DNA of 64,000 nt from Ostrinia nubilalis (GCF_963855985.1 NC_087105.1:8372501-8436500), one strand, 5' to 3'; shown: positions 1 through 10,600, counted from the first letter of the stretch. Made by a program: numbers and translations. The notes: a model not told the origin generated them from the sequence alone.

Positions 1-307
1 TCCCCTAAAGTCACTAGTCAATCCAATATAAGAACTTTCCAGAACGCCGTCTTTGCCGAGGCTTTTATAAAGGTGCACTACACTAACAACTTAGTTCCAA
101 TCGCTGCTGCAATCCACTATATTTGCGAGATGGCACTTCAACGTATATTTTAAAAGGGGAATTTCTTGAAGAAAAATATAACAAAAGCTTTCAAGGAGCA
201 AATCCTTCATCAAAAGCGGCCCAACGACCCGTGGAGAGTGTCGACGCGCTAATATAGTTTAGGAGACAACGTGCCTCTATTCCGCGCTCTTGGGCCTTTA
301 CATGATG
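1..307. other. No recognisable gene; unassigned sequence
   Basis: I see no coding pattern, RNA gene or repeat boundary here. The right side runs into an RTE retrotransposon remnant. Confidence 0.4.
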
Positions 308-589
308 CGATTTGTAAGCGGTACAGTGTACAGTGTACAGCGGCAGTGGGCGGGGCATAGGCTCGTAGAGACGATGGCCGTTGGGGCAGAAAAGTTCTCG
401 AGTGGCGACCACGGGCTGGAAGACGTAGCGTGGGCAGGCTTCCTACTAGGTGGACCGACGATCTGGTAAAGGTCGCGGGAAGAGCCTGGATACGGGCAGC
501 GCAGGACCGTGTATTGTGGAAAACCTTGGAGGAGGCCTTTGTCCAACAGTGGACGTCATTTGGCTGAAACGAACGAACGAACGAACAAT
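308..589 (+). pseudogene. RTE-type retrotransposon 3' end (endonuclease-reverse transcriptase C-terminus)
   Basis: In two frames the DNA reads as the C-terminal end of the endonuclease-reverse transcriptase protein common in lepidopteran genomes: a WAGH-like stretch, then RWTDDLVKVAG, then FVQQWTSFG and a stop near 563. The stop is followed by a (GAAC)n tail to 589, the microsatellite-type 3' end usual for RTE elements. Only the last ~90 codons are present and the frame is broken, so this is a dead 5'-truncated copy. Clade assignment is by remembered C-terminal motifs; another non-LTR clade is possible. Confidence 0.75.
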
Positions 590-2184
590 GTATCGTTAAC
601 GTTGCTATCGTGTCGGTCTTGTTATAAATTTGAATCTTATAACTATCGCCTTGAATCTAATTGGCCTCTAAAGTGCCATGTTAATTAAATACAAATCAAA
701 AATAGATGAAAGTACATTGCATAAACGCGCGAAATGTGGAATTTGGTGCCAAACCAAACTCAGTCAAGATTCCTTTGCAATTCTAAAGATTTTGCAAGCT
801 AATTGGAATTCTATTGCTTCAAAAATTATAAAAACGTTTTTTTTTTTTTTAAATAAATCAACAGAAAAAGTTCATTTAAGTACCCAGCAGGATGAATAAT
901 GAGCTAGTGTCTTACAAAGCATTAGAAATAATCGTCCCATGTAAAACCTTCCCATACTGAAGTTAGCTGCGTACTGTCATAAAAGATAACGGTTATGGAA
1001 TTTTGTTACGTCAAGTGGCGTTTTTGCTGACAGCCACTGACGCTGATAGAAACGCAAAAAGTGGCAGGAGCATTCCATCAAATGTATGAGAGGAATCTGG
1101 AAGAAATGCGACCCTTGTGTCTGTACAATAATGGACGTAATTGACGAAAATTGAATTGGCCGATTAAAAACAGAAACTGAAATAACCATTCAATGTATTT
1201 TCGATCACCACGTCTATTGTCGTCTTAGTACAGTTTTCATATTTATTTTCGCGAAGACATACGCGGCGAATTCGCATTCGCCCTTATAAAAGCATGCGTC
1301 TGTGTGCTTGTGTCATTTCGAAAGTTTTCATGTAGCTTCACTGTTAGATTTACTGTGTATAAACAGAAAAATGTAAATCCACACGGTAACCCACTTGCAA
1401 TTTGTTCTAGTTAAATAGTACTTGCTGACTTGCAACGTGCGTGAGTGGCAGCCAGCAAATTGAATCGACTGACCAGTGAGATAGGTTGCGTGCTGGCCAG
1501 GGCACCTTACTAGGTACAATAATTAAGATATATACCTCTATCCATCTCTCTCGGACTCTCAGGAGTTTAACATGAGTGAGAGAGTGGGATAGAGTTGATG
1601 TATCGAGAACGTTTTGCAGAATATACGCGCCGCAGTTTTGTAGTCCGTTTTGTTACAAACTAGGTCGGGAAATGTAAAATAAAGATTGTGATTTATTTAT
1701 ACAAAGCAAGAAGGGACCTAACTGGCGTTGTCTGTTCTTGAATTTCTATAGCATGTTATTAACTTTCTGGAAAATCTCGCTCAATAGAAGAAGAATACCA
1801 ATTGAAAAAAAGTTTTTTTAAAACAATGCAATGTGCTTTAAAAATTCCTAAAAATATCGACGTTGCTGCACTTAGAAACTACTGCATTTCATGAGACGTC
1901 ATGCTCCGCTTATTTCATAAAAAAAAATGTATCTTATGATTGTGAAGTAATAATTGTTAACTTTTAAAAACAGGACATCAGGATCAAGTAAGGTAATTTG
2001 ATTTAATTCCTTCAACTTATCTATTAGAATCCACTAACGCTACATGGACGTACAAGCATTCTGTAAACAATTTCCCACAATAGTTTTAATCAAATAAATA
2101 AATTCCCATAGCTGCATGTCTCCCCTGATCTATCCATCGTGACACCCCGAGATAATGCTGTTAAGAGAGATGGATTAACCAAAG
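590..2184. other. Non-coding stretch with one copy of a dispersed repeat
   Basis: No credible gene. At about 1288-1370 lies a segment resembling 4116-4200, with shared pieces such as gcgtctgtgtgc and gtagcttc/gaagcttc. The stretch near 1660-1700 has AATAAAG and T-rich sequence but no attached coding region. Confidence 0.4.
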
Positions 2185-2440
2185 CCCCGTAACTTCTGTA
2201 GGGCGGTGATTAATGAATTTTGTGAAAGAAATATTCGCCGAATAGATAAGAACCATCTTCGCTTCACACTAGATTGTTGGCCCGACTTCAGCCGCAGTTT
2301 TTGGAATAGTTGGACGGAACTTTTTTCCTTGTTATAGCTGCACTTGTTATTTTGCTAGCTATGTGAGTATTCAAAGACAGATTTCGTTTTTGGGCATACT
2401 CGTCAAATATTCTAGGCTTTTATTTAAAAGGATACTTTAT
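2185..2440 (+). repeat. Direct repeat, copy 1 of 2
   Basis: This ~250-bp segment reappears about 505 bp downstream with many small substitutions. Shared landmarks are cgtaacttctgtagg, gaaagaaatattcgccgaat, cttcgcttcacactagattg and a T-rich end before ttagg. An RTE remnant lies between the copies. Confidence 0.85.
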
Positions 2441-2462
2441 AACTCACTTTGTGTTTTTTAGG

Positions 2463-2645
2463 TTCGTTCTTTCGTTCGATTCAGCCGAATGACATCCACT
2501 GCTGGACCGAGGCCTCCCCCAAGGATTTCCACAGCGAACGGTCCAGCGCCGCCCGCATCTAGACGCTTTTCGCAACCTTCACCAGATCGTTGGTCCACCT
2601 AGTGGAGGGCCTGCCCACACTACGTCTTCCTGCCCATAATAACGT
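2463..2645 (-). pseudogene. RTE-type retrotransposon 3' end, (GAAC)n-tail subfamily
   Basis: The reverse complement carries the same C-terminal coding end as the copy at 308-589 (GGPTIW-like then a QQW-like region) and a short GAAC-type tail at 2463-2477. It is frame-broken and 5'-truncated. It lies between the two copies of a local direct repeat. Confidence 0.7.
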
Positions 2646-2689
2646 CACTCAAATAATTTAGGTACTAATTTAAGTTTGTTTTTTAACTA

Positions 2690-2945
2690 GCTCGTAACTT
2701 CTGTAGGACGCGGTGATTAATGAATTTTGCGAAAGAAATATTCGCCGAATAGATAGGACCATCTTCGCTTCACACTAGATTGTTGGCCCGACTTCGGCCG
2801 CAGTTTGTGGAATAGTTGGACGAAACTTTGCCTTTTTCCTTGTTATGGTTGCATTCGTTATTTTGTAAGGTTATAACGAAAATCACGTCAAAAAATGTTG
2901 GCCCACTCGTTCAATATTCTGGCTTTTGATAAAAGGGAATGCTCT
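2690..2945 (+). repeat. Direct repeat, copy 2 of 2
   Basis: Second copy of 2185-2440, same orientation, alignable almost throughout with scattered substitutions and small indels. It ends in a similar T-tract plus ttagg. Confidence 0.85.
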
Positions 2946-2992
2946 TTTTTCTTTTTTTTAGGCTTGCTTTGGTCAAAAATGAATTTCGTGTA

Positions 2993-3034
2993 AAACAATC
3001 ATGGAATGAAGTTGTCCTCATTCCATGATTGTTT
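2993..3034. repeat. Perfect 17-bp inverted repeat (hairpin)
   Basis: Arms aaacaatcatggaatga (2993-3009) and its exact complement (3018-3034) are separated by 8 nt. No terminator role is implied in this eukaryotic context; it could be a MITE remnant or a short hairpin transcript. Confidence 0.85.
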
Positions 3035-4115
3035 GTTTTTATTCTCTGGTTTTATTTTATTTTTTGTTTGGGTATTTAGCGTAGCTACAAAACGTACCTT
3101 AAAAAAGAGAAAAATAAAACAGAAATAATAAAAGCACTACATTTTTTGCACAAAATGTATTTATCAACGAAATGCTAATTAGTCAAACTTGTAGGTTTTT
3201 TATAAGTTTATTTTCAACACATACTTTGAATCTCACATTTACTCGACAATAGTTTTTTTTTTTCTAATCAAAATTAAAATAGGTTTACAGCATCGCCATG
3301 AACATAAATTAGTAACATTATTATTAGCAGCACACACACACTCCCCCCGAGACGCATATCTCAAAGCAGGCGGTCGTAAAACCACAGTATATATATGAGC
3401 TAAAGCAGTACGGAAACTTAGCCCTTTCGGCGAGTTAAATACCTACACTTCAACTGAGTGTTAGGGTTGGCACTCTTAACCTTTATAAAATTAATAAGGT
3501 TCTTACTTACTTATTTATTAAAACGTTTATTTAGGTTTTTTAATTATCAAATACCTACCTAACGGAATAAATTAATTGACTAAGTAGTTAACAAAAAAAT
3601 AAAACGTTAATTAGGTTCTATAATGATCGAATACATAATCGAATAAATTGATTAAGTACTATTAGAGGCCCGTAGAAGATCTATTCTCATAAATAAAATA
3701 CCGGATACTTACTTTCACATACCTATTGCCTCATTTTAAATACAGTTCATCACTTAGTACAAAAGCGTGCGGAGCAAATTACTTTATCAAATAGAACACA
3801 TAAATTGTTAAAAAGCGTAATTACTTAATTTAAAAAGAACTATTACAAAATCAGATGTAAGCACTTTATTTAAAAAGTAATATTTAATCATTTTTACAAT
3901 TCAGAATTATTACGAAGTTTAAAAAATGAAAGTTCTGGTTTTGAAGATGCCGAGTTCAAGCAGCCGTATACTACGCAATTCACTCGTGGCATGTTTTAAA
4001 AATAAAGCGGACAGTGCATGCAATACAATTATTATTTATACAATTATTATTAAAAACACAACGCGCGCGCGGGACACTCGCGACGGATGGACTGCGAGGT
4101 TCGCTTAGAGCTCGT
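3035..4115. other. AT-rich non-coding stretch
   Basis: No gene-like ORF. There are short repeated phrases (attaggttctt/attaggttcta around 3490-3620) suggesting small local duplications, and nothing else I can assign. Confidence 0.4.
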
Positions 4116-4200
4116 GTAAAGCGTGCGTCTGTGTGCGTGAGTCTGATTTCGAGCGTTTGTATGAAGCTTCCGTACTGTTTGATTTATCTACTGTGGTAAA
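4116..4200 (+). repeat. Second copy of dispersed repeat seen at 1288
   Basis: Shares gcgtgcgtctgtgtgc, an atttcga block, gaagcttc and an actgt-ttgatttat block with 1288-1370 in the same order. Divergence is considerable. Identity unknown. Confidence 0.5.
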
Positions 4201-4712
4201 ACTGTAGTTCGTAAACAACTACATGCCGTATAAAATTGATATAGGTTTCTTGTTTCACATTCGAAACAATGAATAAATAAATAAATCTGGAACACCGTAA
4301 ACACACCATTTTTTATTTTTCATCATTTCAATTGACTAACGTCTTTTAACAAATATTACTATGAGGTCTCACAGTGCGCGTTGACGAACAGGGTGACACA
4401 CGAACCAATCATCAATATTCAACGCTGTGCGTTCGACTTGCTGCTTCTTAAGCAAGCATCGTTTGTGTTTTTACGGGCTTTTTAGTCTTTGTATTTTAAC
4501 AAAAATATTACAATGGATTTTATCAGGACTATTCCCAGCGTACCCATTACTAGTCGATTTAGGAATGATCATTTTCTAAATAGCTTTAACCAAAGATAGA
4601 TGTAGGATCTATTGCGTGGGTTTATAGCAATTTATAGAAAAAATACTTTGTTATAGAATTCATTTCATTCATTCATTTTACTTTTGGGCACTCTTTGTCA
4701 TTTTAGCTACAG

Positions 4713-5045
4713 TTTTTAGGGTTCCGTAGTTCTGACAAGGAACCCTTATTAGTTTCGATATGTCTGTCTGTCTGTCCGATGTTTTGCTTGGAAACTATTG
4801 GCACTAGGGAGCTGTAATTTTGTGGAGGTATGTACATAAATCACGACGACGAAATGGTAAAATAAAATTTGGAAAAAGATTTTTGTTATGGTAACCCCCC
4901 TACCTACATGTAAAGTGGGGATGAATTTTTTTTTCATTTTCTACCCCATCGTGTGGTATCGTTGGATAGGTCTTTTAAAATGATTTAGGGGTTTCTAAGA
5001 CTATTGTTTGATTAAGGGATCCGTTTGCAAATTATTCCTTTCCAT
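4713..5045 (+). repeat. Dispersed 'gggttccgtag ... ggaaccctta' lepidopteran-type repeat
   Basis: Contains gggttccgtag, ggaacccttattag and a short (tgtc)n run followed by a ccg, a layout I associate with a common lepidopteran interspersed repeat. No coding capacity. Boundaries are approximate. Confidence 0.4.
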
Positions 5046-5524
5046 TTGTCTCCTATTTAGTTTACAAAGTTCCTGACCTACGTTATTTCAATACACAAGT
5101 GAAAAGGAGGAAAAGATAAAATATTATAAGAAACGGAAAACCTATTTTAAACGTACCAAAAAGCCAAGATTTTCATGTTGAATAACCAGTTTTCTTATTT
5201 AACATTTCAAGCCGACGATCACACGGGGTTATTTGATAAAATGCCCAGGTACGCGGCATAACAATATTTTATTGATTCTTCCGAAAGCAAAGACACAAGC
5301 AAAGTACATGCAGAAAGTTTACTTAAAAAGACGTATTATTATTTCTTCAGATTAATATTTAATCACGACAGAGGAATTTTTTAAATTCTATTCATAAAAA
5401 AAGCTTCCACGACTCCATGAAAGTATTACTCCAAAAAAATTTAAGGCCAGTCTTTCTTTCGTATGGGACTGTAGAACTGGGTTCCCAACGTTGGTAAAAA
5501 CAAGACTCTATGACCTTCCACATT

Positions 5525-5640
5525 GGTGCTATAGAGGCGCTGGATGCATGCCGCTACCAACCAGGTGATATGGAAATCATTGGGGGAGGCCTATGTTCAG
5601 CAGTGAACGTCCTGTGGCTGTAATGATGATGATGATGATA
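5525..5640 (+). pseudogene. RTE-type retrotransposon 3' end, (GAT)n-tail subfamily
   Basis: Carries gcgctggatgcatgccgct, a ggaaatcattgggggaggcc block, cagcagtgaacgtcctgtgg and a (GATGAT)n tail to 5640. This corresponds to the last ~35 codons plus tail of the same protein family as 308-589, but with a different tail repeat. Confidence 0.75.
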
Positions 5641-6026
5641 CGTGCTATAATAGCCACCAAAGGCGTGTGATACAAATCAATCAATCAAAACTTAACGTAC
5701 CCACTGTATGCACTTACACTATGGCCATACAGTATATTTTTATTTCACTCTTATTTTCCATTTTGGAGCTTTGATTTCGTACAGCTCTGAAAGGAAATTG
5801 TTTGATCTGAGGAAATTGCCTAAAAGCCTTGTTTGTAACGTATTTTGCCGTATAAGAAGTGGCTGTACAATCGAGTTAATACCTACCATGTTACCATGAC
5901 ATCAAGTATAAAGGTCGTTGATGATATTAATTAAAAAACCCGACATAAAATACCAAAAGAGACGGGGGCATTAATAATTTTTTATCAATAGTACTTGTTA
6001 TTGAATAAATTGGTTCTGTATACACA

Positions 6027-6295
6027 TACAGGATGTCCCTGTAAGTATGACCCTGTAAGTATAAATCATACAAAAAAGATTGATTTTTACAATGGAACAA
6101 CTATCCCACAGGAACAATATCCATTCTCAAAAATGACGTCTCCATACTAATAAAATTGACTAATTACTGAAGACTCTTTGTATGAAAATATTTTTTTATG
6201 AAGATTTGAACTTCCTTCTCTGGGGGAAAGTTGTTTCATTAGAACTGTAGAATCTATTATTTTTGTTTGATCCATATTTACAGGGACACCCTGTA
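6027..6295. mobile_element. TIR MITE, Tc1/mariner-like 'TACAGGGTG' type
   Basis: The ends tacaggatgtccctgtaag and the near-complement tttacagggacaccctgta form a ~22-bp terminal inverted repeat with a few mismatches. Flanking bases fit a TA target. The 269-bp interior has no coding capacity, so it would depend on a transposase elsewhere. Superfamily is inferred from TIR and TA only. Confidence 0.65.
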
Positions 6296-6579
6296 TATCT
6301 CAGTTCTATTTTACGAAAATGTTATGAGAGTCAACTTACTGGATTGGAATACGACAATAGGTTAACGTTATTGTCATTAGAAGTATTACGGCATATTGTT
6401 ATGATAAGGGACATTTTCAACATCCATAAATAACATGGACGATATTTCAATAGATAATGGAATATTCACGGTACATTTTTATTAGAGTATTCTTCCTACA
6501 CATTTACTACCAACTCCCTAGCTCGAAATACAACTTTTTCTTAAAATATCACTATTATAACCCAATTTTATATTACTAG

Positions 6580-6897
6580 TCTTAGAAATAACACCCGCTA
6601 CGTCAGCGTGACGTCATATCGTTCGATCCTGTTGTCTCTGTGTTAGAGTGGGAAGGCACGAGAAACCGGCCGCCCGGCGCGCCGTGACACTTTGCTCGAG
6701 CGCTTGGCTGGGACGGACGTTCTCTCGGTTCAGGGACTGTGATATTTGTGACCTAGATCATTATTTCTGGCATAGGCATATTTCTTTATTACATTAATTT
6801 GATTTGTGGAATTATTGGTTTCGGTTATGTAATAAATCGATATCTGCTGGTGCCGTACATTACTTTTAAAAAGCACTCTCACCTCTGATCTTTAAGA
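6580..6897 (+). repeat. 5' LTR with CRE-type palindrome
   Basis: Near-identical to 9931-10248. TGACGTCA (CREB/ATF-type palindrome) sits at 6609-6616. It is followed by a GC-rich segment (ggccgcccggcgcgccg). A possible AATAAA is in tgtaataaatcgat near the end. Confidence 0.9.
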
Positions 6898-6987
6898 TCA
6901 GAAGTGGGATTGACCACGCGTTCTAACCGTTTTTGCCATCTATTTTTGCCTTAGTTTGTGATTATCAGTGCAGTGTTAAAAGTTAAG

Positions 6988-7522
6988 ATGACCAGGCGTT
7001 CGTCTAGATTAAAAAAAGAACGTGATTATTCTCGTAAACAGTGTCGTGATAAAAGTTAGTTAAACGTCGGGTTTGTTCGAATATCGAATGCCGCCGTTAA
7101 ATGAACGTGTGCATCGATTGAGTATTGAGTATCAAGGTAGGTCACCTAGGCGATGTGTACGCACTCCGCGTCGTAGTCCTATTGGGAATCGTGAATATTC
7201 ACGTAGCCCTCATAGTGATTTTTGTAGGCGCTGTGACAGTTCGTACGGCCGCCGCCATAGCTCGCGCGACGATGTGTTTGGGAAAATTTCGTCGCGAATT
7301 GACTCGTTTGAGGGTGGATTGCAACTGTCAGTGACACCGTCCAATATTTTTCTGGAGGTTGTTTGTGATGGAATTGTTACGTGTCTCATTTGCGGCAGTA
7401 TGGGCCATAAAAAGAGTGGCGCTGCCCAAAGGAAACTAAATACGGAGAGTGCGGTCCTACAGCGCGACGCGACTGCGAAACCGTCACCGTCGACACTGGA
7501 TGATGGGAGGAGTAATAAATAG
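6988..7522 (+). pseudogene. Gag-like protein with degenerate zinc knuckle
   Basis: An ATG at 6988 opens a 23-codon ORF rich in Arg/Lys that stops just before a second open frame, 7073-7522 (about 149 codons), also Arg/Ser-rich. That frame carries CLICGSMGH at 7382-7408 followed by KKSGA, so the last Cys of a CX2CX4HX4C knuckle is replaced by Ala. The basic SR-like region and the knuckle fit a retroelement Gag/nucleocapsid. The break between ORFs and the lost Cys suggest decay or a minimal Gag. Family is inferred from position inside the LTRs. Confidence 0.55.
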
Positions 7523-7987
7523 GCTTGTGTAGTACATGTACTATGTACTTATAGGAAGCAATTCCTTTAGTTCACTTTAGTACAGCCGATCACGAATAAA
7601 TAGGTGTGAACGAGACGTTAAATTGGTGACAAGCGCGCGCGTGCGAGATGGACTCGGCTCTGTGAGTGTGTTGCGAGTATTTTGCGACATTGCACTTAAA
7701 GGTGATAGTAATAAAGACGTTTTTCGTCCGATCTGATTAAAAAAATCAGTGTACTAAAATGAACTACCTAACTACATTTTTGACCAATTGTAGGTACTAG
7801 TTCGGAGCGATCCGTCACAGTCACAGATCCGTTCAGTGTCCGAGTAAGAACAACTAGTAATAAATATTGCACGTTTTGTATTGGTCATTTTGTCGATTCT
7901 TGCTTTCAAAAGCAGCGTTGGGGGATTCGAATGGGAGGCGGTCTTCAAGTGTGGGTTTTTGCTGAGAGTCGAATCCCAGCTCAATAA

Positions 7988-8241
7988 CAATTACTCACAT
8001 TAGTGCAAAATGTACCCCTTGATATTTCTATTGACAGCGGGTCGGACATTTCGTTAATTTCCGAATCAGTTTTGAAGCGTTTTAATTTTATTTTAATAGA
8101 ATCCCGGCTTATCGTTTGATGCGAGGAATCGGAAGTCAGGAGGTCGAATCAACTTCGTACGTGACGAATTTTCAAAATCTTGTAAGCAACGCGATGGTTC
8201 TTGTGGTTTTCGTGATGGATCACAAGACCATGTCTTGGTGA
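7988..8241 (+). pseudogene. Retroviral-type aspartic protease fragment
   Basis: The frame ending at a stop near 8119 contains LDISIDSGSDISLIS, the D-S-G active-site loop of retropepsins (Asp codon at 8033). A second frame (from about 8108 to 8241) continues with a plausible protease-like GIGSQEV segment, so a frameshift interrupts it. Protease would process Gag/Pol in an intact element. Located downstream of Gag as expected for Ty3/gypsy order. Confidence 0.7.
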
Positions 8242-8251
8242 AAATTTTGGT

Positions 8252-8713
8252 TTGACCGGGCAGAATAGTTATGTGGTGGGTAACCTTCCCACGTCTTCGT
8301 CAGTAGTACTACCGTCGACTACAATATCGCGCCCTGACCCTGAGTGTCGTGCGCTGCCTTTACTGGATTCCGAGAGGCGCATTCCTGTAGATGCGATGGC
8401 CCTGGGGGCGTGGAGCAGGAGCAGAAGCGCGACTCGCGCATCTACCAGGGAGGACGTAGTGAACAGGAATATTGGCGCTTTGTCTGGTTTGCTACAAACA
8501 AGGTCCTGTAACTTTTGTATTTCTTTTCTTATCTACCCTTGTATACTCACGGACATTGCCCGCTGGCGGCGTGACCGGAGGGAGCGGCGAGCGTTCGGCG
8601 AACGAACGAGCAATTTTCGGTTCGCGAACATCGAAGAAGACGATCCTTACGAATATGTGCATAATTTTGATATTTTATGTGCAGAGGAAGGCCGAGCGTG
8701 TATTTTGAAGTGA
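8252..8713 (+). pseudogene. Unrecognised ORF inside the LTR element
   Basis: About 150 codons open from 8252 to 8713 with an Arg-rich C-terminal half. I do not recognise a domain. It follows the protease fragment in the place where Pol should begin but shows none of the reverse-transcriptase motifs, so it may be a rearranged or chimeric segment. Confidence 0.35.
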
Positions 8714-8880
8714 ACCTGCTGCCCATACAAGTTTGAACGGGCGCTGGTGCATCACCGCTATGACTTGGAGTTGCTGGCTGGGTTCTGCATCGAAAAACCC
8801 AGGAGGCCGCCGAGCACACGGGCTAGTGGCGCGGCGAGTGGACTCCAGGGGCTTGCAGAGCATTCTTGGAGGATGGCGAA
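8714..8880 (+). pseudogene. Possible Pol C-terminal (post-integrase) remnant
   Basis: Reads CPYKFERALVHHRYDLELL then an Ala/Gly-rich part. I recall a 'YK..R.L.H.RY.LELL' segment in C-terminal integrase regions of lepidopteran Ty3/gypsy elements, so this may be the distal end of Pol after deletion of RT, RNase H and the integrase core. Recognition is from memory and moderate. Confidence 0.4.
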
Positions 8881-8890
8881 TCTTCACTTG

Positions 8891-9330
8891 ACATGCAAAT
8901 ACGGCCTCTGTCAGTTTCTGGCTTTGTCCAGGCAGACGCTGACTGGTTTTTAATACCTGAAGCGTAGTGTTGATTTTGACATGCAAATACGGCCTCTGTC
9001 AGTCTCTGGCTCTGTCCAGCCAGACGTTGATGGTTTTTAATACCTGATGCGTAGTGTTGATTTTGACATGCAAATACGGCCTCTGTCAGTTTCTGGCTCT
9101 GTCCAGGCAGACGTTGATGGTCTTTAATACCTGATGCGTAATGTTGATTTTGACATGCAAATACGGCCTCTGTCAGTTTTTGGCTCTGTCCAGGCAGACG
9201 TTGATGGTTTTGAATACCTGATGCGTAGTGTTGATTTTGACATGCAAATACGGCCTCTGTCAGTTTCTGGCTCTGTCCAGGCAGACGCCGCGGGTTTTTA
9301 ATACCCGAGGCGTAGTGTTGGCATGCAAAT
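8891..9330 (+). repeat. 87-bp minisatellite, about five units, each with ATGCAAAT
   Basis: Unit starts are at 8891, 8979, 9066, 9153 and 9240, with a truncated sixth near 9320, spacing 88, 87, 87, 87. Each contains ATGCAAAT (8893, 8981, 9068, 9155, 9242, 9323), the POU/octamer consensus, followed by acggcctctgtcag and a ctgtccaggcagacg block. The period is 29 codons, so the minus strand stays open for ~185 codons (8823-9380) as a repeated peptide. Whether that is translated is unknown. Location is between Pol remnants and the 3' LTR. Confidence 0.9.
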
Positions 9331-9930
9331 ATTATTATGGCCTCTGCTGACGGCAACGGGTTAGTAAGCACATTATGCAAACTTTGGGCCTCTTTTGTGC
9401 TTACTGTTCTAACTAATCTACGGATAATAGCATTCCGGAGCTATTGTAGGACTACCCATTTATTTCCCACATTTGTAATTTTATTGATTTTTTTTATTAT
9501 TCACCCTCTGAGTTTAGTTATTTTTAAATCAATTTTGGGTTTCTTATCGCAATTACATGAGTGCACGCATGGGATTGTGCTAAAAGTCTGTAATCTTCCT
9601 AACATTTGTGAATTTTAACTTCAAGAAACGACGGTTTCACTTTGGTTCCTTGTAACTGTCATACATTGAACATACACCACTGACATTCCAGATGATAACC
9701 ATGGAACCGAACATGGGTGAACCAACCTGGTGAGGGTCAGCCTCAAGCTGCACCTCAGGGCTCTGAACATCAGCTTCCTGCGGACCAGGGCTGCGATGAC
9801 CAGCCTTTGGTGGGTCCGAGCTGCGCAGATCAGTTTTCAAACGTCGGCGAGGTTATGCTGCGCGCGGAAGAAACCGTGGCTGATGGGGAGCAGGCAGCGG
9901 TCGAGGACGCCGCACGATCAGGAACGGCCG
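9331..9930 (+). other. 3' internal region of LTR element
   Basis: No recognised domain. A short open frame 9717-9962, rich in Gln/Pro/Glu/Ala, runs into the 3' LTR. No clear polypurine tract precedes the LTR (the last bases are cacgatcaggaacggccg). Confidence 0.4.
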
Positions 9931-10248
9931 TCTTAGAAATAACACCCGCTACGTCAGCGTGACGTCATATCGTTCGATCCTGTTGTCTCTGTGTTAGAGT
10001 GGGAAGGCACGAGAAACCGGCCGCCCGGCGCGCCGTGACACTTTGCTCGAGCGCTTGGCTGGGACGGACGTTCTCTCGGTTCAGGGACTGTGATATTTGT
10101 GACCTAGATCATTATTTCTGGCATAGGCATATTTCTTTATTACATTAATTTGATTTGTGGAATTATTGGTGTCGGTTATGTAATAAATCGATATCTGCTG
10201 GTGCCGTACATTACTTTTAAAAAGCACTCTCACCTCTGATCTTTAAGA
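9931..10248 (+). repeat. 3' LTR
   Basis: 318 bp, matching 6580-6897 with one visible T/G difference (ttggtttcgg versus ttggtgtcgg). TGACGTCA at 9960-9967. Followed by the CTAG duplication. Confidence 0.9.
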
Positions 10249-10289
10249 CTAGCTTTTAACCACAATACTGTAAAGTTTTATCAATATCC

Positions 10290-10350
10290 TTAAGGCCTAT
10301 GTTCAGTAGTGGACGTCATATGGCTGAAATGATGATGATGATGGTGATCC
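10290..10350 (+). pseudogene. RTE-type 3' tip, (GAT)n tail
   Basis: Contains aggcctatgttcagtagtgg, cgtcatatggctgaaatg and a (GATGAT)n-like tail; only the final ~15 codons and tail remain. Confidence 0.65.
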
Positions 10351-10373
10351 TTACTAACTTTCCCATTTATAAT

Positions 10374-10600
10374 ACTAGCTTTCTGCCCGCGGCTTCGCCC
10401 GCGTGGAATTTTGTCAGAAAAACTTTACAGCGCGCGTCCCTGTTTCAAAAACCGGGATAAAACTATCCTATGTCCTTTCCCGGGACTCAAACTATCTCTA
10501 TGCCAAATTCCATCAAAATCGGTTCAGTGGTTTAGGCGTGAAAGCAAGACAGACATACAGAGTTACTTTCGCATTTATAATAAGTATTAGTATAGATTAG
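10374..10600 (+). repeat. 'cccgcggcttcgcccgcg' non-LTR tail repeat, copy 1
   Basis: Starts ctagctttctgcccgcggc, then tcaaaaaccgggataaaac, caaaatcggttcagtgg and a cagaca run, ending tttataataagtattag. Two more copies in the same orientation lie at 23622 and 48829. This is a very common lepidopteran interspersed repeat, probably a non-LTR 3' end. Confidence 0.7.

Larger units (their letters stand above)
6580..10248 (+). mobile_element. Non-autonomous LTR retrotransposon, Ty3/gypsy-like remnant
   Basis: Two direct 318-bp repeats (6580-6897 and 9931-10248) differ at about one visible position and are bracketed by CTAG at 6576-6579 and 10249-10252, a 4-bp target duplication. LTR ends are tcttag...ttaaga, an unusual non-TG/CA pair. 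The interior holds a Gag-like zinc-knuckle ORF, an aspartic protease fragment and a probable post-integrase tail, but no reverse transcriptase, RNase H or integrase core. Near-identical LTRs indicate recent movement, presumably with proteins from another element. Confidence 0.85.

Noticed and set aside
8823..9380. 185-codon minus-strand ORF as a real gene
   Set aside because: It is open because the 87-bp unit is a multiple of three; no domain and no independent support. Kept only as an observation.
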